Shown piece after piece: positions 45,531 to 53,748 of a stretch of DNA of 53,748 nt (positions are counted from its first letter, which is position 1; each line of letters starts with the position of its first letter). The stretch comes from Phoronis australis (lineage: Eukaryota; Phoronida; Phoronidae). The stretch lies in the NCBI GenBank assembly GCA_002633005.1, contig NMRA01000545.1, forward strand, positions 234,712-288,459, written 5' to 3'. Position numbers and translations under genes: made by a program. Under the pieces are notes generated by a model, which did no database searches, was not told the origin of the DNA, and saw only the letters and a list, made by a program, of their open reading frames with translations.

Positions 45531-46146
45531 GTTGAAATAGCATTGTCATTTATTTCCTGCTATACATTAACACAGTGGCATGCAAATACAACTTTGAGTC
45601 AAATTTTCAATTTTAAGAAAGGTGTTGTATAGCAAAATAAGATGAGATAAGGTTTCTTGCTTGACATGTAAAATATTATAAAAACAACCAATTTTGAAGT
45701 ATCGTTAATTGGTGTACTCATATGGTATATCTCATGTAGTCATGCTGTTGTAAGCATGAGGTGAAAGGTTTGGATGAGTGTCCTGTCGCCAAGTCATATG
45801 CTTAAAAGAGTTTCACCAGTGAGTGGGTAAGGCACTGGAACAGTGAATATATTTAATTTATTTTGTGCAAATTTAAGTACAGAATTACATATTGTTAATC
45901 ACTGATTGCTTTGATAGAATGTGATGCTGTACATGTTATCTTCATTACATTATGCATGTCTCTTATGTAATAGTTCATTACAAAGTCTGCATTGATCATT
46001 GTGATGCCTTGGAGATTATCAGTGTGGAGAAGTGGAAAGTTAATTTGTCAAATTTCACAATGAAAGTAATCACAGTTTAACTCACCTCATTCATACATGC
46101 ATAAGTGGGATTTGAGGTTTAAGTCCTTATTGCAAAGGGCAATCTA

Positions 46147-48516
46147 CCGTAATCGTTCGGGTTAACGCCCTGGGCGGTTAAATTGTCGAATCCAAAAAAT
46201 CGGGGGAGGGCGGTTAACCGAGCAGTGGGCGGTTAAATCGAAAATCCACCTAAAGTAGGGGAAGGGCGGTTAACCGAACATGGGCGCTTATTACGACAGA
46301 CAACCGCCCTGGGCGGTTAATCTTACCTGGCGATCTAAATCCCGACACGGCAATCATACTCGGAACGCGTAGCCAAATGACTGTGAAAACGTCATAACAG
46401 CGGATGATTCCAACAAAGGTTCTCTTGCCCTCAGATTAGTAATTTACAATTAATTTTATGAAATTGCTGAGTAATAGCCGTCCTGTGGTGCGCAGACGAC
46501 CAGTCACCACGCAGCCTCCACTAGAATTAAAACTGTTTCAAGATGTGACCCTGCTTAAGTGCGCGCGTGCAAGCTTCAGGTGTTGCAGAGGTCAGACATC
46601 AAATTTATGGTTACAGTCTGGTACTATATGAAGCTGTCAAGTTCTGAGTCAGACAGCAGTTTTAAAATTGGTTGTAATAAAAGTTTGAAAAACTTAACTC
46701 TGCTGTTTTTTGTGTTTGGAATGTTATAGTCGACACTCCGTGACTCAATGACATTTTCAGCGTATGGTTCTGCGGCTAGCTGTCTTATCTCGACAGCCCG
46801 GCATTGCTCTCTTGCCGTTACGCCAAACATGCTATGCAAAGAAGTAAGACAAGGATCGGGGGTGGTCGAGCCAGTCGTCGATCAAGAATAAAATTTCAAG
46901 CAACTGCATAAATATGTTACAAAATGTCAGAAAACAGCAATGTTTCAATTCATTATTCTAAACGATCACCTTACCAAACTTCGTGCTGGAAAAACATTTA
47001 TTTTTCATGCACTTGTAATATCGCACTACAGTACTGTTCGGTCCCGCTGTTATCGCGCAATGTCTCAGTCGGCTGACAATCGTGACTTGGAAATGCCGTC
47101 AAGTAATATAACGGCCTCTTTCAATATGCATCTCGTTTTTTTATGGCCAAAGATAGTGGCAGTATTCAGCACGCACGTAGGGCCTACGTGTGAGTCACCT
47201 GTCAATCACATGTTGGTGTCAAGGTAACATGCACTCCAAAGTGTGGGAACTTGCCCACGTGCACCACTACAAATCAGTCACACATACAGCTGTAGTGACA
47301 GTCCGACGAAGTAACAAAAAGGGGCGTGACTATGTACTTTTAAGCTGTTGTTACGAAAGACCCAGTTCTTTACGATATTCCTCCGTTGCCAATGTTCTCC
47401 AAAACTGCGATGTCAAGTCTATTCCCATATTTCCCGGCTCGATGCTCCCTAAGCCCATCCCTGTAACTAGCTGCGTGAATCTCCCACCCACTATCGTCAA
47501 GCAGTCTACGTCGTAGATATTTCAGACTCGAATGGTAAGAATTTTTGTTCAGGCTGAAAATGGCCAATGTATAAACAAAATTATTCTGGATGGCTAAAAA
47601 GGGGATGTGGAAATGATAATTCACACAGTCACGCTTACGTGGGGGCTGATGCAAGAAATAGTAAAGAACAGCCAGCGACATTAGTTGAATCTGCTAACCA
47701 GTTTGACTGAGATGCAATTAGCGAAAAACGAAATTTGACTAGCCGTTTTTTATTACTTCAAGATCATACACAAACATACATTATTGCCAACGTTTGAATT
47801 CAGAAATCGACAGGCAGCAACGAAATCGGTAACCCAGTAAGGCACTTGTACTGTCCCTTCGGTCGCCCCACATCCTCTATAACCCGGCAGTTATATTCAT
47901 CGGAATATTGAGAATTTGACATCTTTCCGTGAGTTGTGAGATTTGTTCAGAATACGAGAGCTTCCCACCTTAATAGAATTTGGAGGGTTGGCAAAACCAT
48001 TGTCACATTTCTCTGGCCTGATTTTTTCGAATATATGTTTTATCTAGTGCACTGCAGACGGAAACTCAGCGCGGCAGATAAAGTCGCTGAAAGCGGAGGT
48101 TTTGACGCCGGCGGCGTTCTTAAATTTAGCAAACAAGGGAAGAAAATAAAGTGACAAAAAGGTTCAAGTATTATATTTTGAAGTGAGTTCATGACCCAAG
48201 ACAATAACTCGTTACCTGTATTGTAATTCAGATTGCTAAACCACTGTCTCGGAGTCCCGGCGTCGTTGCAATCGTTGTGATCATCGATCTTTTTCTAAAA
48301 GTCGGGGAATCGCGCGTTTCCTTAGCACTAGGCGCTAAATCTTCATTCTTTAAAAGTCGGGGATGGGCGCTTAACCGAGAGGTGGGCGCTTAACTTGGAA
48401 TCTTCAAAAATCGCAGGGGGGCGCTTAACCGAGCAATGGGCGGTTAAATCGAAAATCCACTTAAAGTCGGGGATGGGCGGTTAACTGAGCATGGGCGTTA
48501 ACCCGAACGATTACGG
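46147..48516. mobile_element. 2.37-kb non-autonomous DNA transposon, TA duplication, GGGCGGTTAA subterminal repeats
   Basis: The left end CCGTAATCGTTCGGGTTAAC (46147 on) and the reverse complement of the right end CCGTAATCGTTCGGGTTAAC match over at least 22 bases, with TA at both borders (46145-46146 and 48517-48518). Both subterminal 150-200 base regions repeat GGGCGGTTAAcCGA or GGGCGCTTAA, about five to six times each, separated by AAAGTCGGGGA-like spacers. The interior (46340-48300) has only short overlapping frames on both strands, none recognisable as transposase. The TA duplication suggests a Tc1/mariner-type relative, by inference. Confidence 0.85.
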
Positions 48517-48571
48517 TAGTTCAAAAACTTAAAAGTACATAACAAATTAAGTAATATGTAACCTGGCATAG

Positions 48572-49023
48572 TCAAGGTACCTAAACTAAACGGTCAACGG
48601 ACTCATAAACATGGGCACGGACGCATGAACACGACTCATGGACCTGCAAACACCATCCACTGACTCATAAATACGGGAACGGACTCACAAAACACGATCC
48701 AATCACCCAAATACACGGGACACAGACTCGTATTCACGAGGAAACACTGTTAACGGACCACCAAACAAGATTTACAGACAAAATGTAGATGTCAGCTGAC
48801 CCAGGAAGCCGATGAGTCCGTGACCCTTGTCTGACGGTCCGTTAACCGTGTTTCCTCGTGAATACGAGTCCGTGTCTCGTGTATTTGGGTGCATGGATTG
48901 TGTTTTGTGAGTCCTTTCCCATGTTTGTGAGTCAGTGGACGGTGTTTGCAGATCCGTGAGTCGTGTTTGTGTGTCCGTGCCCGTGTTTATGAGTCCGTTA
49001 ACTGTGTAGTTTGGGTACCTTGA
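48572..49023. mobile_element. 452-bp fold-back element, TAG duplication
   Basis: Long imperfect inverted repeat of about 190-base arms (48572-48770 and about 48828-49023) ending TCAAGGTACCYAAACTA, flanked by TAG on both sides (48569-48571 and 49024-49026). Within each arm a motif like CGGACTCATAAACACGGGCA recurs every 20-30 bases. The transcript of either strand would fold into a long hairpin. It sits 55 bases from the 2.37-kb element. Confidence 0.85.
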
Positions 49024-49026
49024 TAG

Positions 49027-51164
49027 TGTTCACCTCCTTTCTGTTATCAAACTAAAAGCCTTGCTGAGCATAGTTTTGTACCTTGGCGGAGATTAGAAAA
49101 TCATCAACTGTTACCGTCTATTTCCATGACCTGAGTTTCTGTGCATCAGTTCAGGAACAATTCCTGAATGCCGGCCATGTTATCCTTGAAAACATATTGC
49201 TATTATTGTGAGCGTAAATGCATTGTTCTTTTGTTTGGTTGTTTTTGATTCTCATATTTTTTATACAAATTTGATTATTGTTCGAATTTTACCTGGTCTT
49301 TGCACATGACGAATGATATTTAATGCATAATCATAAGTTTGTGAAGTACGTCGCATCTCCAGCAGACAACACTCGGCTACTGAATTCAGCCCTGACTCAT
49401 TGCGAGGGTAGGTCAAATTTTAGCAACAGTACCCGTTTAGGTAATGAATTAGAGAAAAAAAAATTTCTAGATCAGCAAATGTCTTATCTTTATCACCATA
49501 TCGTGAAACTGATGCAAAGTACCAGCCTAGTGTGAAAAATTGCCGCGTGACTGCCCAGGCATGTGAGTGCATTTCTGCCTACTTGGCAGCAAATGGGCAC
49601 CGGCTTTACTGGCTTTCAAAATGTAAAATAGATAAAAAACATCCACACACAGCGATGTTTCAACAAACAAAAACAAGTTTTATCTCAAAATAGTAAGCTC
49701 CACACCTCAGTTGCAATAACGCGCACCTGTGCTTGATTTTGCTGCCCGGATACAGTAACCGGCGAAGTAATTCCCCTGCCAAGAAAATAATCGGGGAAAT
49801 ATATTTTAAAACGAGACAAAAACTTACGGTATATACCTATATTATCTAAATGTAAAAATACTGCAATTGAAAACGCAAACCGGGGGGGGGGGGGNGAAGG
49901 AGTGTAGTGAATTGTAGTAAATGAGATGAATGTCAGTGATGGGAAAATATTGCTGCGTTAGTAGCATGATGCAGTATTGTTTAATCTCTTTGTCACACGA
50001 ATTTTACCCATTCAAGGCCCGGGCGGCTAATTAATGTGTTATGTTGGGCCGCGGAGTACGGATGTCTGCGCAGGCCAGGCTCCACCGCGTAGTAGCTGAG
50101 TGGGAATTATTCCTTTTACTTTAAACTCATTAATAAAGTTTTATAACATACCATTTTGCACCATGGAAAGTTTTCTTTCTGAAGTTATTTCGCCACCAAA
50201 TCGTACTCTGTCCTTCATTATTGGCCGACAGCTGCCTGGCCGTAACAGACGTTATAGGAGACCATCGGTATCTTAGTTTCCCTGTCTAAATTTATTTTGA
50301 TATTTTCGCAAATTTAATCATCTGGATATTCTAACTGTATGTATAGTAGTTTTATTCAATTATTTTGATATTGCATGTTCATACTGTTTGTTTACAAGAG
50401 TTAATTACACCCTTCATAGCCTAGTCGCCATAGTCAGCCTTGTTACTCAATCATTGGCACAGAGCTATGACTTGTCAGTAATATGCAATTGTCTTAAACT
50501 ATCTTTGTATGTACCGGTATATGACATTTACGATTTGAACCATTAATTCCGATAAAACAGCCGGCTACCGCATGCCTTCGCCTTTCGCCAGTGCTGGTCT
50601 CAGTCTACACTAGGTCATCTGTTGCAGGTCCAAGTCCGGCAAAATAATTTCTGAAAAAATTTATTTGCCACATTTTGCCAACAGTTTCCATACAAATTGT
50701 CACCATTTTGGTTTTGTTGAAGTTAATATCCACTGTTGATTATTTTATCCCGGTTTGCAGTCTGGTAACAGACACTGCTTCAGGCGCTAAGCCGGTGCTC
50801 TTAAGCCTGGGTTCCTGAATGAATTATATTTCCGGTTTCACAGTTAGTTTAAAATGGCGGTGTGTTCTTTGGGTCCGAATCATGAGTGCCATGTTTATTT
50901 AAACTTTTTTCAACTACCAATTGTGTATTGGTTATGGGATAGGTACTGCTTGGTTCCTTATAACTTCTAACTACTTAATAAGGGTTAAAAATGTGTGCTA
51001 CTGGGACTTTAAATTCAATAAAAGGTCCGCAATATGGTCCTTTGAAGAAGTCAGATTTTACCTTACTAATATGAAGTGTCTTGGTCCAGTGGAATCTGGC
51101 TTTAGATTTGAGTTTGAGGCCTTCCCACTGCCTCCGAAGCTTCAGTGTTAAAGAAAGAGGTAGA
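49027..51164 (+). other. Non-coding sequence with a poly-G run
   Basis: No supported exon. A poly-G tract with one unresolved base is at 49882-49895. A short frame at 50163-50276 (start MESFLSEVISPP) is unsupported. Confidence 0.4.
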
Positions 51165-51993
51165 TTTAACAGCGCAGCGTCGACGCTTCAATAGAATGGC
51201 ATCGAAGTTATTGGCAAGGGTCACTGCCTAACAGTGGGCAGTGATTGGTTACTATTTGTTAATATTTTGTTCAGCAGTAAAAACATTCTGTTTCAATTTA
51301 TCCAGGTATTTGCTGAATTCTTTACATTAAAAAAGTCACTCAATTTGTAGTGTACGCAAAATGAGTTCCCGCCACACGTAGGCCTACTGCCTTTGTTTCT
51401 ATGAGCTGTTAGCCTGCCTAAGAGTCAATTTTTTAGTATGTCGTTTTCTAGTACATCACCATTGTCTCAAGATGGCACCCATTGACCCTTGTGAAGTTGA
51501 TGTAACAAATGAAAGAACACCAAAATGTGTGTTTCACCTTACACGTTCATGTACATTACAGTTCAGTTTTGAAATTAGTTATGCTCAATCCATAGTTGCC
51601 AAAGAAAGAAGGAAGCACACTCTTTTCTGAAGCTTGTCGCTAGCGAAGTGCCGGACACATACAGTCGCACCCACGTGTCCACGTAGCATAAGAATAAATG
51701 AACAATAACAACTTAACAGGCATAACAATAAACATGCAGTTACTAACGTCCCATCTGACATTCTAGTTCCTATCTGGAGAAAGGGAGACTTCCTTGCCAT
51801 TTTTGATGATAAGCACTGTCAAAAACATCAAGGCCATATGAACAAAAATCATATTAGTGCCGCGTTGTGACAACTTCGCTGAACTATGCAACTCCGAAGC
51901 TAATGGGAACAATGACGCTTGACTTCACTGTTAACCACAGTTATCATTGAAGTTTCGGTAGGTAGTGAATTCACTGTATGGGAAAGAGCCCTT
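51165..51993. mobile_element. Decayed relative of the 41730-42235 element
   Basis: CGCAGCGTCGACGCTTC.. followed by CATCGAAGTTATTGGCAAGG resembles the left interior of the 506-bp element (GCAGCGTTGACAC.., AATCGAAGTTATCGCCAGG). On the right, TGTATGGGAAAGAGCCCTTA resembles its terminus TATGAAAGGGCCT. The left terminus was not found, so the bounds are approximate. Confidence 0.4.
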
Positions 51994-52905
51994 AAACTGT
52001 ATTGGGAAAATTGCGTATACTGTTGCTACAATAATTCTTCATCAATTTAGCACGCAACATGTCTGACTCATGGAAATTGATTTTGTAACATTCCCCAACA
52101 AATATGAGAGAATAAATAGCATATAGTTTGTACAGTACAGCTTTGATGAAATGACACAGTATTTCATAATACCAGGAAGAGATAACCAGGAAGGGACAAC
52201 TGTTTTAGCGCATTTTAACGTGATTTCAAACGTGATTTCAAAAGTAAATGTTCAAGTTATCTGGAATCCAAGCATTATTTTTGAAAAATTAACTCTTTAG
52301 CTATAAAATGACACCACTTTGGTCCTCAAAGACTGCATATTACTGGCACTGGGATGCTTTGAACGTGACATGTTTACCCTTCCAAAAGATGCTTCTTCCC
52401 AGGCATGTACTCGGGCATGAGCCTCTTTTTTGAACCAACAGATGTCACTAACATATGCAAATGAGGCTCGCATCGCTACGTCATACAACGTCATACGGCG
52501 CGAGCTTCCAATTTGAAACGTCAGGTGCCTATAGTGTATGACTTGAAACGCAGTCAGTAGTCTACTTGATCGGGTATATCCTAGTATGATTCCAAGAAAA
52601 CTAAGAACTCACCCAAGTCAATGTTCACAGAACATTGAGTATGGTTTCACGTGAAAATACATTTAATTGTATTTGGATACGCTTGCGTGTGTGTATGCGT
52701 GGACTTTCGGTCATTTTGCTTAAATCCAGATTTAAAAGCAGAAATTCAGTAGCGTTAGCCCTAAGCCACGGTGGCCAGCGTCATGGCGGTCCCCGGGAAG
52801 TCTGATCCATGCACGTGCAATTCGATGAACTAATGCTAGTCGCTGGTCAGCTCCGCTACGATCCATTTGGGACGTGCGGCTTAGCTCGAACCTATGCCCG
52901 TGTTC
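51994..52905. other. Intron-like or intergenic sequence, no feature recognised
   Basis: AT-rich on the left and GC-richer from about 52740. No ORF or repeat with support. Confidence 0.4.
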
Positions 52906-53131
52906 TCATAACGCGAAGTTGTCGTGAGGACTCGATTGGGACCTCAGGGGTCTCACGCTCCACCGGCTAAATTGAAAAGGACATTCCAATCTTGGAAACT
53001 ATTGTAGCCATTTTGGTACATTTCATCTTTTATACGGAGTTCTGCCCTGCCTCAAATCATAACGCGAAGTTGTCGTGAGGACTCGATTGGGACCTCAGGG
53101 GTCTCACGCTCCACCGGCTAGTTTGAAAAGG
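52906..53131 (-). repeat. Direct duplication of a tRNA-like segment (2 x 64+ bp, 151-bp spacing)
   Basis: TCATAACGCGAAGTTGTCGT at 52906 recurs at 53057, and the two copies are identical over 64 bases, then similar through TTGAAAAGG. On the minus strand each reads TTAGCCGGTGGAGCG (A-box-like), then GGTCCCAATCGAGTCC (B-box-like, core TCGAGTCC) at tRNA-like spacing. A SINE head is the likely source, but no cloverleaf was established. The 75-87 bases between copies are not repeated again. Confidence 0.6.
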
Positions 53132-53748
53132 CTTTGTCCAGTCACGCGTTGTGGGTCATAAATCGAGATAATGATACCAACAGCTGACGCGACAAGCAGA
53201 ACTACTTTCTTATACTTCATTTGTGCACTAACTGGAGAAATTTAGAATTAGACTTTTAAACACTATCCGATCGTCAACTTTTTTCGGGAGACTTAAATCT
53301 CAATGTAGTTTGCGCAAAGACGATGTGCAATTTTTGGAGGTGTATTGACGATGATCAACGTTAAAACGGAGAGCAAATAAGTGCGTAATTGATCATCCAA
53401 TCGGTAGTTTTGCGACAAAGTGACGACCTTGCCGAAATTGAATAACGGAAACCCTTGAAAATCAATATAAGCGAGAAAGAGAAAACAAATATTTTCTGAC
53501 GTTTAGGCTCATTAACTTTGAGTAAACGAAACGTCGCAAATATGTTCCGTCTTCTCTTGCGCGCTCATAACCAGATTCCTATAACTAGTGTTATGGCCAA
53601 AAACCGAGTTAGGAAACATCTAGACTAAAATCTTGATGGTATCTTATTTTGCCAGCGACCATACACGGTAAAAAAATGAATGAAAAGCTGAATTAGGCAA
53701 AACTTGACTTGCTGGAATTCTCGTCAAGGAACGCATAAATATCACCAT
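53132..53748. other. Right edge, no feature recognised
   Basis: No gene, repeat or splice-supported exon could be identified up to the window end. Confidence 0.5.

Noticed and set aside
46940-47681. Overlapping frames on both strands inside the 2.37-kb transposon, considered as transposase
   Set aside because: No DDE, helix-turn-helix or zinc-finger signature could be seen, and the frames overlap on opposite strands.

Overview
This window is nuclear DNA of an animal, most likely a marine invertebrate. It is AT-rich, its genes carry GT-AG introns and long non-coding gaps, it is packed with transposon remnants, and it holds a 230-base assembly gap. Recognisable proteins are animal-type: vasculin (GPBP1 family), TMEM69, RTF2, a class 2 dihydroorotate dehydrogenase and a possible KCNE-like potassium-channel subunit. 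A deuterostome such as a hemichordate or cephalochordate would fit, but I cannot fix the species.

Layout. 1-4.1 kb: intron and first coding exon of a minus-strand vasculin gene, the intron filled by a diverged tandem repeat. 4.1-8.5 kb: the gap between vasculin and TMEM69, holding an inverted-repeat element and a decayed LINE 3' end. 8.5-11.5 kb: TMEM69 (+) with a long 3'UTR. 11.5-18.3 kb: a minus-strand gene for a very basic AT-hook-like protein I cannot name, with a 36-bp minisatellite in its probable 3'UTR and SINEs and MITEs upstream. 19.3-26.3 kb: RTF2 (+), seven coding exons reconstructed base by base. 27.4-29.2 kb: a second block of the tandem repeat, in the opposite orientation. 30.2-30.5 kb: a single-exon KCNE-like gene (+). 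33.8-35.5 kb: intronless DHODH (-). 35.7 kb: a 9-codon first exon on the plus strand (F-BAR/FCHO-like start), divergent from DHODH. 35.8-53.7 kb: no further exon recognised. This stretch may be the first intron of that gene and is loaded with DNA transposons: a MITE with a perfect 8-bp target duplication, a hAT-like element nested inside a piggyBac-like element, a 2.4-kb element with TA duplications, a fold-back element and others.

The genes do not form one pathway. The main positional signals are the head-to-head vasculin/TMEM69 pair, which matches the vertebrate GPBP1L1/TMEM69 arrangement as I recall it, and the tight divergent DHODH/F-BAR-like promoter. I found no clearly new biological system. 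The strongest leads are a repeat family whose core resembles a CTCF site, the KCNE-like gene in a probable invertebrate, and the nested transposons with readable junctions.
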